From positions 1 to 31,681 of the IMG/VR virus record IMGVR_UViG_3300037557_000074: a stretch of DNA of 31,681 bases, one strand, 5' to 3'. This document shows, piece by piece, positions 1 to 8,293 of this stretch (positions are counted from its first letter, which is position 1; each line of letters begins with the position of its first letter). The notes beneath the pieces are model-generated. The model did not search any database, was not told where the DNA came from, and saw nothing but the letters and a program-made list of their open reading frames with translations. The DNA comes from a virus. The position numbers and the translations under genes were made by a program.

Positions 1-205
1 ATATATAAGGTAACTCAAGATCGTAGTACTCAGCTGAAGCTACAAATCTATTTAAATGTCTATCAAGACAAAATGCTTTACCATCATATATAGGCATCAC
101 ATCATATGTTGCATCATTATGTATAAATCCAAAGTCTAATATTGTTGGACCACAATATTCTAAAGGTAAGAACTCTCCATTCTTATAACCAATTGTATCA
201 ATCAT
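1..205 (-). CDS. Class IV PLP aminotransferase, N-terminal part (cut by window edge)
   Basis: The first 68 residues of a leftward gene can be read; the rest lies outside the window. Start ATG at 205-203 overlaps the upstream stop (198-200). Residues 24-34 (DFGFIHNDATY) match the conserved Asp-x-Gly-x3-Asp-x-x-(F/Y) block of fold-type IV enzymes (IlvE, D-amino acid aminotransferase, ADC lyase). DRHLNRF at residues 48-54 with SAEY at 57-60 matches the family's following His-Leu-x-Arg-Leu-x-x-Ser block. These enzymes move an amino group between amino and keto acids, or act as PLP lyases. The catalytic Lys lies beyond the edge, so activity and sub-class (transaminase or lyase) cannot be judged. 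It is the last visible gene of a four-gene leftward operon. Confidence 0.8.
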   Translation of the reverse strand, partial: MIDTIGYKNGEFLPLEYCGPTILDFGFIHNDATYDVMPIYDGKAFCLDRHLNRFVASAEYYDLELPYI

Positions 206-452
206 CGAAATGTATCCTCTTTAAGTCTGGGTCATCGGGTAATTTTGACTTAAGGTATTTAAGTCGTTTAATTCTTGCTTTTAATAATTTAAAATCAATT
301 AACCAAGGGAAGAATGCATGTATTAAAGAACCAATAGCTGCAATGAATAACCATAAGGCTTCTATAAACGCAAATTTAAAATGCCACCAGTAGCCTCCCT
401 TACCTCCGGCTTTTATTTTTGCTTCTTTTAAATGATTCCAATTAAACCACAT
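198..452 (-). CDS. Small DUF6356-like membrane protein
   Basis: An 84-residue protein with one strongly hydrophobic segment at about residues 29-52 (FIEALWLFIAAIGSLIHAFF), followed by a basic stretch rich in Lys and Arg and an acidic C-terminus. The pattern of an N-terminal HL, a Gly-rich turn, an aromatic-His pair (YWWHF), a hydrophobic helix and then His-Ala-x-x-Pro (HAFFP) resembles the small DUF6356 family, whose function is unknown. Its start overlaps the end of the upstream gene by 11 bp and its stop overlaps the aminotransferase start, so translation is probably coupled. The basic residues after the helix suggest that end stays in the cytoplasm. Existence is well supported; the family call is from memory of the pattern. 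Confidence 0.7.
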   Translation of the reverse strand: MWFNWNHLKEAKIKAGGKGGYWWHFKFAFIEALWLFIAAIGSLIHAFFPWLIDFKLLKARIKRLKYLKSKLPDDPDLKRIHFDD

Positions 453-987
453 TTAATTTACTCCTTCTTTCTAAATATTTACCAATATTTAATTGCCATA
501 TAGTTTGTTCACAATTAAATAATTCCATATCACATATATAATTTAAATAAGCATCTTTCTGATTAGCTAATATACCCATCAACCTATGATTACGTAAAGC
601 CTTTCCTGAATGTTCATTACTTATATTAGTACTTATATATAAATCTTTTGTTGGACAATAATTAATAAATTCAGGAATAAAATCTCTTTGTGTTATACTA
701 TTCCAATCACTTTTATTTAATCCTTTATAAGGAGATGATCCAGGTAACTCACAACCTCTAAATAATATTCTCCAAGCACTATCATGTAATTGCGGTAATG
801 TATGACACCCAGCTACAGCAACTATATCATTACCTTTAATAGCACAAAAGTATTCTCCATTCTCTTTACACCAATCATAACGCATTAATTTAAGACTAGC
901 ATTATTAGTATAACCTAATGCTTTACATTTTATACAAAATGTTTCTAATTCTGGTATTAGCTCATCATTAATAGGTATTATTATCAT
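442..987 (-). CDS. Hypothetical protein, possibly GNAT-like acyltransferase fold
   Basis: A 181-residue protein. Residues about 45-75 contain two predicted beta strands (YFCAIKGNDIVAVAGCHTL), followed by a WRILFRG strand near 72-78, resembling the central sheet of GNAT acyltransferases. STNISNEHSGKALRNHRLM near 119-137 could be the region that carries the CoA pyrophosphate loop in that fold, but a clear Q/RxxGxG/A motif is missing. Function is therefore unproven; it may be a diverged or non-catalytic GNAT, or something else. Its ATG at 987-985 overlaps the stop of the upstream oxygenase gene (ATGA), indicating coupled translation. Together with an oxygenase and an aminotransferase it suggests the leftward operon acts on amino-acid-like substrates, which is inference. 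Confidence 0.6.
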   Translation of the reverse strand: MIIIPINDELIPELETFCIKCKALGYTNNASLKLMRYDWCKENGEYFCAIKGNDIVAVAGCHTLPQLHDSAWRILFRGCELPGSSPYKGLNKSDWNSITQRDFIPEFINYCPTKDLYISTNISNEHSGKALRNHRLMGILANQKDAYLNYICDMELFNCEQTIWQLNIGKYLERRSKLNVV

Positions 988-1616
988 GCTTTATAAAAAA
1001 ATCGTTTTGTCACTTCATTAAAAACTTCTTCTGTTAATTTAACATTAAGTACTAACCAATAACTTGGCTCTTCTGTAGCATTAAATAATTGATGCACTTT
1101 AGAAGTATCTACAAAATACATTGTACCTATATCCCAATTTAAAATTTTATCTTCTACTATAAATACACATGGATTCTTTAAAGGAATAATTAATCTAAAA
1201 GAATCAAAATTACTTAGCCTTAAATCTCTATGTTTAGGAAAGAATCCACCCGGATTTAATTTTAATATATGTGTTCTATAATAATTTCCTTTAAATGGTT
1301 CTAATATTTCTTGTAATTCTCTTGATTGTTTATAAACTTCCGTTGGTACATTAAAGTCGCTCTCTTCAAGAGATACATTATTTTCTGCGCAATATTCTCC
1401 CAAACTATCTAAGTCAGGAATACCGCTTAGTCCACCATCGTAACTTGTTATGCTTAATCCCCATCGGTCGATAGGTTTTCTAGGATTATATCTTACGTAT
1501 TCAAAGTTCTCTTCTGTCCAATCGACAAAACCTTCAGGGTCATCTAGCCTCAGATTTAATTCACTTTGTATTCCATATACCGAAAGATAAGAATATAATA
1601 AATGTTGGTCCATCAC
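984..1616 (-). CDS. Aspartyl/asparaginyl beta-hydroxylase-like Fe(II)/2-oxoglutarate oxygenase
   Basis: A 210-residue cupin-type protein. The Fe(II) facial triad is visible as H129-x-D131 (KHRD) and H175 (KVHQLFN). R141 and the following strand (RLIIPL) fit the position that binds the 2-oxoglutarate carboxylate region in this family. N-PGG before the HxD, and W161-x-x-G164 before the second His, match the family's double-stranded beta-helix layout. Members hydroxylate Asp, Asn or Pro side chains or free amino acids using O2 and 2-oxoglutarate. The length is that of a single catalytic domain without a membrane anchor. It is the first gene of the leftward operon, about 24 bp behind a late-promoter box. 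The substrate is unknown; marine phages often carry such oxygenases. Confidence 0.8.
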   Translation of the reverse strand: MMDQHLLYSYLSVYGIQSELNLRLDDPEGFVDWTEENFEYVRYNPRKPIDRWGLSITSYDGGLSGIPDLDSLGEYCAENNVSLEESDFNVPTEVYKQSRELQEILEPFKGNYYRTHILKLNPGGFFPKHRDLRLSNFDSFRLIIPLKNPCVFIVEDKILNWDIGTMYFVDTSKVHQLFNATEEPSYWLVLNVKLTEEVFNEVTKRFFYKA

Positions 1617-1639
1617 TATTCAAATTATAATTATATTAG

Positions 1640-1647
1640 TATTTATA
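1640..1647 (-). promoter_or_regulatory. T4-type late promoter, leftward
   Basis: The minus strand reads TATAAATA exactly, the T4 late -10 element. It ends 24 bp before the oxygenase ATG at 1616, leaving room for a short leader. It lies back to back with an identical rightward box two bases away. Confidence 0.7.
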
Positions 1648-1649
1648 CA

Positions 1650-1657
1650 TATAAATA
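1650..1657 (+). promoter_or_regulatory. T4-type late promoter, rightward, for the 20-gene cluster
   Basis: An exact TATAAATA followed by GA. It ends 28 bp before the ATG at 1686 and is the only promoter-like element ahead of the long rightward gene run. No strong Shine-Dalgarno sequence is seen between it and the ATG. Confidence 0.7.
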
Positions 1658-1685
1658 GAACTATAATAAAATGATTTGATAACAG

Positions 1686-3929
1686 ATGTTAAACATAGTA
1701 TGTACTAGCAAACCAGCTGATGGATTATTATTCTATAGCTATGAATATTGTTCCCACCTAAACGAAAAGGGTATAGATACTAGGCTTTGTATTATCACCC
1801 ATCGTGACTTTACATCAGGTGATTATACTCAATCTATTTTAGATAAATATATTCATTGTAAAAATGTAGAAGTTAATAATATATTTGTTGGTGATGATGA
1901 TGTGTCAATGATATTAGGTAATAGTATGATGACACTAGCTCATATGACTTGGAATGATTATAGTAACAACCAACAACTATCTCTCAAAGCTTTATTTTCA
2001 AAAAAACTAATTTCTGTTTATTCAGAAAATCACCCTAAAAAATTTCCTAAAGCTTTAAGCTTTTTTAATCCAAAAAGGATTATTAATTTGTGTGACACTG
2101 ATGTTTATCCTAATGGGCCAAAGGACGCAGAACATTTTGAAAAGATAATACATTTCCCTATATACAAAGAAGTTGAAGAAGATATTCAATTCGATCATTT
2201 GTTCTTAGGAACTAATAGAGAGTATTATAAAACAGTACAAAAAGTAATAAGCGATTATCCTGACCACGGTATATTAACTTATCATCAAGAAGCTAAATAT
2301 TTAGATTTAAAAAATACTAATCTAAAATCTCCTGTTCCTAATCTATTAGGTAAATTCAAAACATATGTTTATACTAAAGATACATTTGACCCTGCTCCAA
2401 GATTATTTCAAGAGTGTAGATGGTTAGGGAAAGAAATAATTTATCATCGAACCAATCCTGTCCAAGATGGTGGTTATTGGTATTGGAAACGCGGTTTAAA
2501 GAACCAAGATATCGGGCCTATCATAACTGCTCTAAATACATTTAAAGGTATGATAGCAATAGATACTGAGTTAGCTTCAGCAAATCATAAAGAACAGTTT
2601 GGTAATTTACCACAACCTGATGATATAATATTTTCTGTAAATAAAGAAGCAATAAGAAAACTTATTGATAATGGAGATATTTGGTTTTGTTCTATACCCC
2701 ATATAATGGCATTCACTGATGAAGAAGGTAATTATGCTCCATGTAATTTTGCTGTACGTTCTACAACACATAATTTATATAATACTTCACTTAAAGAATG
2801 GATGACTGGAGACATAATGGAAAATCTTCGTAGTGAAATGACAGATCCAAATTCTTCTTTTGAAACTGTTAATAAACATTGTAGTAAATGTATAAATGAT
2901 GAAACTAATATTAAAAGGTCTCGAAGAATGATTGCTAATGAACTTTATAGAGATGCTGATGAGAATTTATTTTGGGATAGGGTTATTAATAGTGCAAACA
3001 CATCTCCATATATATTCAAAGAGAGAATTCTTGAAATTCAAGTAAAATCTTTTGGTATAGAATGTAATTTAGATTGTCATATGTGTTTCCACTTCAGTTC
3101 TTCTATACGAACTAAAATGGCATTTGAAAATGGTGTATACAACGCGGTTGTTTGGGGTGATGAATTTCATAGAAGGGAACAATCTCGACAAGCTATGAAG
3201 AAAAAACCAGTAGATAAAGTTAATAGGCAGATTGTAGAACTTGGTCCATACATTTATAATTTAAAAATTATTGGTGGTGAACCACTTGTTATGAAAAAGC
3301 ATTATGAATTATTAGATATGTTAATAGAATCAGGCGATGCTGCAAATATACAATTAAAATATCAAACAAATGGAACTACAACTAAACATGGTAAGCATAA
3401 TATTTTTGATTATATTCCAAAATTTAAAACAGTTTTAATCACAGTATCTTTAGATGGAGTTGGAAAATATAATGATTATATTAGAAGAAGAGGAAACTTT
3501 AATGAGATTGTAGAAAATATAAATGAATTCCTAAGATATCGAAATGTTAGACTTGAATTAAATTCTGTAGTTACATTTTTTAGTGTATTACATTTATATA
3601 AAATGGCAGAACATTTCGAAGGAATGGAAAATCATTGGTGGCCAATAGATTTCCCACAGCAAATGAAAGCTAATAATTTGCCACAAGATATAAAGGATAG
3701 ATTAATTCCTATATATGAAGATATTCCACATATGAAAGAAATTGCTACACTTCTTAGATTACCAGCTGAGGAAAATTTTCAACCTAAAGAATTATATAAA
3801 TACTGTATAGATGCAGATGAAGCATACAAAGGCACAAAATGGGAAATGAATGTATTAGATGTATTCCCTGAACTTAAACCACACTATCTACAAACGGTAG
3901 TTGAACCACAAATATATAAGGAGAAATAA
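1686..3929 (+). CDS. Fusion: putative glycosyltransferase-like domain + SPASM/twitch-like domain + radical SAM enzyme
   Basis: A 747-residue protein in three parts. Residues 1-300 begin with a Rossmann-like strand and helix (MLNIVCTSKP, then a Gly-containing turn) resembling a GT-B glycosyltransferase; this is inference from pattern. Residues about 332-414 form a cysteine domain (C335, C353, C399, C402) like a SPASM/twitch auxiliary Fe-S domain, placed before the core rather than after it. Residues 450-747 are the radical SAM core: C460-x3-C464-x2-C467 (CNLDCHMC) binds the 4Fe-4S cluster, and GGEP at 530-533 contacts SAM. The C-terminus carries a GTKWEMN...FPEL signature shared with the two following radical SAM genes. 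It opens the rightward operon. The substrate is unknown. The two paralogues lack the N-terminal 300 residues, so the fusion is a feature of this gene. Confidence 0.85.
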   Translation: MLNIVCTSKPADGLLFYSYEYCSHLNEKGIDTRLCIITHRDFTSGDYTQSILDKYIHCKNVEVNNIFVGDDDVSMILGNSMMTLAHMTWNDYSNNQQLSLKALFSKKLISVYSENHPKKFPKALSFFNPKRIINLCDTDVYPNGPKDAEHFEKIIHFPIYKEVEEDIQFDHLFLGTNREYYKTVQKVISDYPDHGILTYHQEAKYLDLKNTNLKSPVPNLLGKFKTYVYTKDTFDPAPRLFQECRWLGKEIIYHRTNPVQDGGYWYWKRGLKNQDIGPIITALNTFKGMIAIDTELASANHKEQFGNLPQPDDIIFSVNKEAIRKLIDNGDIWFCSIPHIMAFTDEEGNYAPCNFAVRSTTHNLYNTSLKEWMTGDIMENLRSEMTDPNSSFETVNKHCSKCINDETNIKRSRRMIANELYRDADENLFWDRVINSANTSPYIFKERILEIQVKSFGIECNLDCHMCFHFSSSIRTKMAFENGVYNAVVWGDEFHRREQSRQAMKKKPVDKVNRQIVELGPYIYNLKIIGGEPLVMKKHYELLDMLIESGDAANIQLKYQTNGTTTKHGKHNIFDYIPKFKTVLITVSLDGVGKYNDYIRRRGNFNEIVENINEFLRYRNVRLELNSVVTFFSVLHLYKMAEHFEGMENHWWPIDFPQQMKANNLPQDIKDRLIPIYEDIPHMKEIATLLRLPAEENFQPKELYKYCIDADEAYKGTKWEMNVLDVFPELKPHYLQTVVEPQIYKEK

Positions 3930-3930
3930 A

Positions 3931-4650
3931 ATGGACGCGTTAGAATTATTGGATAGTAGAAGACATGTAATGCAATGGCATGCTGATCATCCTAAAAAAT
4001 CATTGGTAGAAAAAATATTATGGAAAGCATGGAAGGTTACACCTTCAAAAAATAACTTTATGCCATATCATGTAAATGTATATGGACCACAACAAATGCC
4101 AATGAGTAAGAATATTTGGCAGTTATCTAAACAAAATAAAAAGATGACTAATGAAAATCATATCCCACGAACTAAAACTACACCAGGTGTTATAGATAAT
4201 GATTTTACTGAATGGGATGATGGAGAAGGTGAAAACATTTTCTTTAATCATGTAAAAACAGCACCTTACCTCATAGTTTATAGTCAAAGACTTTGTGAAC
4301 CAAATGAAATGTATAGGAAAAATGTAGTAGGTGGAGACTACTATGAACCAATGCATTTATCAGAAATGCCAAATATTGCTAGAGGTGTATCTGTAGAAGT
4401 TGGAATGTTTGCTGCTAACTTAGGAGCATTTGCTTTAGAAGAAGGATTAGATACTTCAACAACTCTTTGTTTCCCAGGTGATTACGAAGATGGTTGGGAA
4501 GATATTGAAGGTGTAGAACATCCTGTTTTATTAATGCAAACTATTGGTAAATGTAAAACTTCTAAGAGAGAGTGGCAAGCAAAGTTTGAACCACAAAGTG
4601 ATTTAGAAGATAGGAAACCTGAATATGAGGATGTAGTTCGCTTTATTTAA
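3931..4650 (+). CDS. Nitroreductase-fold flavoprotein-like protein
   Basis: A 239-residue protein. I chose ATG 3931 because AGGAG at 3919-3923 lies 7 bases ahead; a TTG at 3901 would extend it by 10 residues into the previous gene. The N-terminus (DSRRHVMQWH, then about 25 residues on TPSKNNFMPYHVNV) matches the nitroreductase pattern of an Arg pair followed by PS-x-x-N-x-x-P, which binds FMN. RGVSVEVGMFAANLGAFALE about 85 residues from the end matches the dimer helix of the family. These NAD(P)H/FMN enzymes reduce nitro or quinone groups or oxidise/dehydrogenate peptides and other substrates. It directly follows a radical SAM gene, as does the second nitroreductase at 8294, suggesting they act in one pathway. 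The exact reaction is unknown. Confidence 0.75.
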   Translation: MDALELLDSRRHVMQWHADHPKKSLVEKILWKAWKVTPSKNNFMPYHVNVYGPQQMPMSKNIWQLSKQNKKMTNENHIPRTKTTPGVIDNDFTEWDDGEGENIFFNHVKTAPYLIVYSQRLCEPNEMYRKNVVGGDYYEPMHLSEMPNIARGVSVEVGMFAANLGAFALEEGLDTSTTLCFPGDYEDGWEDIEGVEHPVLLMQTIGKCKTSKREWQAKFEPQSDLEDRKPEYEDVVRFI

Positions 4651-4664
4651 TATAATTAAATATT

Positions 4665-5228
4665 ATGATTGATAAAAATATTATATTATTAATTGACTTT
4701 GAAGGTCACCCAATTATAGCCGATGAATATATGAATAATCTTCGTTATTCATATTTGAATAGTATGCTTTATGGTTTTGGAGATTTGTATCCAGACAAAT
4801 CGTTTTTAATTTTTTCAGATAATCATGATAAACATCTAAAAACTTCAGAAGTAGAAAAAATGCAATTTGCAGATGGTCAACATCAATGGATAACCATTGA
4901 CCCTGATGCAGGTTTAACTTATGAAGATATTATAAATTTAGCAGAAGTAGAAGGATATAATGTAAATAAAGTTATTATAGGAGGTTGCAATACTACTGGT
5001 TGCGTTTTAAGATCGACTGGTTATTCTGCAATACAATGGGCGAAAGCTGGATATGATGTAATAATATATCTTCCTATGTGTGCTGACTATCAAGTTGGTG
5101 GTGTTAATACTATTGAAAAAAATCTCCATTCATTTACATTATTATATAAAACTATAAAAGAAGAAAATCTAATTGATAAAATTGATATTGAACTTTTTCT
5201 TGGACCGGAGGTTACAGAAGGATTATGA
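4665..5228 (+). CDS. Isochorismatase-like (cysteine hydrolase fold) protein, probably atypical
   Basis: A 187-residue protein. The N-terminal strand IILLIDFEGH places D11 where the catalytic Asp of isochorismatase-family hydrolases sits. NKVIIGGCNTTGCVLRSTGY at 101-120 matches the family's strand, loop and nucleophile-cysteine helix, with C113 as the likely nucleophile. YDVIIYLPMCAD at 130-141 matches the next strand. I cannot find the usual Lys of the Asp-Lys-Cys triad with its Tyr-x-x-F context, so it may be inactive or use another mechanism. Family members hydrolyse amides, ureido groups or vinyl ethers. No clear Shine-Dalgarno sequence precedes the ATG. It lies 14 bp behind the nitroreductase and overlaps the next gene by four bases (ATGA). 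Confidence 0.6.
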   Translation: MIDKNIILLIDFEGHPIIADEYMNNLRYSYLNSMLYGFGDLYPDKSFLIFSDNHDKHLKTSEVEKMQFADGQHQWITIDPDAGLTYEDIINLAEVEGYNVNKVIIGGCNTTGCVLRSTGYSAIQWAKAGYDVIIYLPMCADYQVGGVNTIEKNLHSFTLLYKTIKEENLIDKIDIELFLGPEVTEGL

Positions 5229-6886
5229 GTGATAAAATAAATAACACAGCTGAAGATGATGAATGGAATGAACTACCAAAGTTCATGACACGGGGTGGTC
5301 CAGGCGATCACAACTTTAAAACATCTTTACTTGGCGGAAAGGTCGATACAACTGAGTGGTTTGCTAATGAATATATGTTTGACCCAAATACACTAGACTT
5401 TATCCCAGATTTATTAGGTGAAGGAACATTATCAGAAAAAGCAAAAAGCCAAGAGCTCTTCTTTTGTGATATTCCATTTACTCAAGTATATATGGAAATA
5501 AATGGAAAGTATCAAGCATGTTGTTTTGCAACTCAATCACCTACACATAGTGTATTAAACTCTTCATTAGAAGAGTGGATGCATAGTGATGAAATGAATA
5601 AAGTTCGTTCTGAAATGCTAGATCCAAATTCTAAATTCGAACAAACTAAAAGAACTTGTCAAAGATGCATAGCAGATGAAGAAAGATATGGAAGGTCTAG
5701 AAGAACTGCTTGTATGAAAATTCATTCTAATGATGCAGACTATTGGAAGAAAGTTGAACAGATGATAAAGATGATGGAAGTGTCTGGGGAATATCATATG
5801 ATGGATGGTGGAAGAATTCTTGAAGTCCAATTAAAAGTTTATGGTTCTGAATGTAATTTAGATTGTTACATGTGTGTACATGCTAATTCTACAATTCGTC
5901 AAAAGGTTGCTATTGAAGGTGGTGTATGGAGTGAAGCAATATTTGAAAAATTAGATGATGAAGCTAAAGAGAAACTTAGATGGGTATCAAAAGATAAGAA
6001 TGAAATATATAATGATGAAGATGTTATAATAGAGAAAGATGGTACAATAAGAATACCACTAGCTTCATTATCATATGACCGTGAAGGTGAACATTTCCTT
6101 GACCATATAAAGAAGAATGATGAAATAACTAATACAGTATCTATGGTAGACCAAACTATTGCTTTAGCACCATATATACGAAGCATTAAAATTATTGGTG
6201 GTGAACCTTTAATTATGAAAAGACATTATGAACTATTAGATAAATTAATAGAAATGGATGAAGCTAAAAACATTGTAATTAAATATCAAACAAACCTAAC
6301 AGAAACTAAAGCAGGTAAACATAACATCTTTAATTATATTCCAAAGTTTAAACTTGTTTGTATGGTAGCATCTGTTGATGGTATTGGTAAAACTATTGAA
6401 TACATGAGAAGAAGAACTGATTGGGATAAGGTTGTAAAGAATTGTGAGTATTGTAGAGAATACGATAATGCTAATGTAGACTTTAACGGTTTAGTTTCTT
6501 TCCTAAGTGTAATGAGATTTTATGAAGTAATTGATTTTTGTTTGGAAAATCCTATTGTCGATCAAATAAATTGGGCGTTATTAGAAGGTCCAATACATTT
6601 AAGAGTAAATAATTTACCAGAGAAAATAAAACAAGATTTAATACCTAAATATACACTTTGGCCTGATATTATTGCAGCCCTTGAAATGGAAGCAGATAGA
6701 GAAGTAGATATTCAAGATACTTTTGATTACTTATTAGCTGCAGATGAATATTATAATGGAACTAAATGGGAGATGCAATTATTTGATGTGTTTCCAGAGT
6801 TAGAAGAATATTATATACCAAAAGAAGATAGAAAACCATTTATTAAACCAAAGCCTAAGCGTAAAAAGAAAAGTGTTGCCAAATAA
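5225..6886 (+). CDS. Radical SAM enzyme with N-terminal SPASM/twitch-like domain
   Basis: A 553-residue protein. Residues 24-46 hold a GGPGD...LGGKVDT...WF motif that recurs at the start of the next gene. Residues about 78-160 form a cysteine domain (C81, C99/C100, C145-x2-C148 followed by a GRSRR basic patch), like an auxiliary Fe-S domain but placed upstream of the core. The radical SAM cluster motif is C210-x3-C214-x2-C217 (CNLDCYMC) and GGEP is at 325-328. An insert at about 240-300, rich in acidic and basic residues, is absent from the neighbouring paralogue. The C-terminus repeats GTKWEMQ...FPEL and ends in a Lys/Arg-rich tail. The ATGA start overlap suggests coupled translation. It probably acts on a peptide or sugar substrate; the identity is unknown. 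Confidence 0.9.
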   Translation: MSDKINNTAEDDEWNELPKFMTRGGPGDHNFKTSLLGGKVDTTEWFANEYMFDPNTLDFIPDLLGEGTLSEKAKSQELFFCDIPFTQVYMEINGKYQACCFATQSPTHSVLNSSLEEWMHSDEMNKVRSEMLDPNSKFEQTKRTCQRCIADEERYGRSRRTACMKIHSNDADYWKKVEQMIKMMEVSGEYHMMDGGRILEVQLKVYGSECNLDCYMCVHANSTIRQKVAIEGGVWSEAIFEKLDDEAKEKLRWVSKDKNEIYNDEDVIIEKDGTIRIPLASLSYDREGEHFLDHIKKNDEITNTVSMVDQTIALAPYIRSIKIIGGEPLIMKRHYELLDKLIEMDEAKNIVIKYQTNLTETKAGKHNIFNYIPKFKLVCMVASVDGIGKTIEYMRRRTDWDKVVKNCEYCREYDNANVDFNGLVSFLSVMRFYEVIDFCLENPIVDQINWALLEGPIHLRVNNLPEKIKQDLIPKYTLWPDIIAALEMEADREVDIQDTFDYLLAADEYYNGTKWEMQLFDVFPELEEYYIPKEDRKPFIKPKPKRKKKSVAK

Positions 6887-8279
6887 ATTAACTAAGGGTG
6901 GCCCAGGCGACAAGTTTCTAGGTGGTGGAAAGGTAGATACTAGTAAGTGGTTTAAGAATATACCTGACTTAGAAAAACAAATTAAAGATGAAGAGATTTG
7001 GTTTTGTACTGCGCCATTCCAAATGATTTATACAAGTACCAGAGGTGAACTTCTTCCATGTTCTTGGGCTGAAGAAAATATAGGACCAAATATTAAAAAC
7101 GTAAAAGGTACTGATTACTATAAGCACGACGATATGCTAAATGATTTACGTGAAGAGATGGTTACTCCTGGTTCTGATCTTAAGCTTGCAACAAGTGTAT
7201 GTAAGAATTGTATGTACCAAGAAAAACATTTTGGAAGGTCAAGACGTCAAGCTGCTTTAAAAATCCAATCAAACGATATAAGACTTTGGCCACGCATACG
7301 CAATGCTGTAGTAGAATTTAGAAAAGATAGAAGGCTTACACTTAATGAAAGATTACTTGAGGTACAAGTAAAAGCTTTTGGAAACACTTGTAATTTAGAT
7401 TGTTATATGTGTATTCCATATGACTCTAGTACTAGGATGGCTACAATGCATTCAGAAGAATTAAAAGGTGAAAAGATTTTTTCTAAGTTTGCAAAAACTC
7501 AACCAAAGCTAGTAGACAAACATACTATAGATGATATTATTGAAGATATCGTTAGTATAGCTCCATACATATATAATCTAAAATTAATTGGTGGTGAACC
7601 ATTAGTAATGAAAAAGTTTTATAGATTATTAGAAAGAATAGTTGAATCAGGTGAAGCTAAACATATGACAGTAAAATATCAAACGAATATGTCTACATTA
7701 GAGTTTGAAAAAATAAAGATTTCTAAATTCATTCCTTACTTTCATATATTTGAATTTACAGTGTCATTAGATTCAATGGGTAAAGCAAATAATTATATAA
7801 GACGTAGGTCTAATTGGGAAGAAATAGTTAGGAATATAGAACATGTTCGTCAATATCCAAATGTAACAGTAAATATAAATGGGGCTATATCATTTTTATC
7901 TGTACTTAGATTTTGGGAATTACTAGATTGGGTTAATGATAATCTAGATATGTTTAATCAAGTTAATTGGTCAAACATTAGAAGCCCTGCTAAGTTATGT
8001 GCTAATGTATTACCCAAACCATTAAAAGAAAAACTTATTCCATTTTATGAAGGCTATCCAGATATACAGAATGTATTAAAAGAAGAGCCTAAAGGTCTCG
8101 TACCTAATAAACCAGACTTTGGAAAAGATTTAGATTATCAAGACACATTAGATTATCTATTTATGAATGACAAACATTATGAAGGAACACAATGGGAAAT
8201 GAATTTATTTAAAGTATTCCCTGAACTAGAAGAATATCATCAACCCAAAGATTCAGGGTTAGACATTATAAATACATAA
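6873..8279 (+). CDS. Radical SAM enzyme with N-terminal SPASM/twitch-like domain (paralogue)
   Basis: A 468-residue protein with a GTG start at 6873 (TTG 6876 is an alternative); it overlaps the previous gene by 14 bp and has only an A-rich, weak ribosome site. Residues 9-27 repeat the GGPGD...GGGKVDT...WF motif of the preceding gene. Auxiliary-type cysteines are C45, C63, C110 and C113, followed by the same GRSRR patch. The radical SAM motif is C173-x3-C177-x2-C180 (CNLDCYMC) and GGEP lies at 240-243. The C-terminus ends in GTQWEMN...FPEL. High similarity to the genes at 1686 and 5225 shows tandem duplication. The substrate is unknown. A late-type promoter box lies within its last codons. 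Confidence 0.9.
   Translation: MLPNKLTKGGPGDKFLGGGKVDTSKWFKNIPDLEKQIKDEEIWFCTAPFQMIYTSTRGELLPCSWAEENIGPNIKNVKGTDYYKHDDMLNDLREEMVTPGSDLKLATSVCKNCMYQEKHFGRSRRQAALKIQSNDIRLWPRIRNAVVEFRKDRRLTLNERLLEVQVKAFGNTCNLDCYMCIPYDSSTRMATMHSEELKGEKIFSKFAKTQPKLVDKHTIDDIIEDIVSIAPYIYNLKLIGGEPLVMKKFYRLLERIVESGEAKHMTVKYQTNMSTLEFEKIKISKFIPYFHIFEFTVSLDSMGKANNYIRRRSNWEEIVRNIEHVRQYPNVTVNINGAISFLSVLRFWELLDWVNDNLDMFNQVNWSNIRSPAKLCANVLPKPLKEKLIPFYEGYPDIQNVLKEEPKGLVPNKPDFGKDLDYQDTLDYLFMNDKHYEGTQWEMNLFKVFPELEEYHQPKDSGLDIINT
8267..8274 (+). promoter_or_regulatory. Possible internal T4-type late promoter
   Basis: An exact TATAAATA lies across the last codons of the radical SAM gene, 19 bp before the nitroreductase ATG at 8294 and just upstream of a strong AAGGAG (8281-8286). 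The spacing resembles the other late boxes here, but chance is possible in such A+T-rich DNA. Confidence 0.45.
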
Positions 8280-8293
8280 AAAGGAGAAAAATT

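Noticed and set aside
142-393. Rightward 83-residue ORF
   Set aside because: It runs opposite the aminotransferase and DUF6356-like genes, whose proteins have recognisable patterns, and it has none.
3795-3802. Internal TATAAATA as a late promoter
   Set aside because: It lies inside the coding region about 130 bp before the next start, and such a match is likely by chance in DNA of this composition.
3901-3930. TTG start that extends the first nitroreductase by ten residues
   Set aside because: AGGAG lies at the right distance from the ATG at 3931, and the extra residues overlap the previous gene without matching the family.
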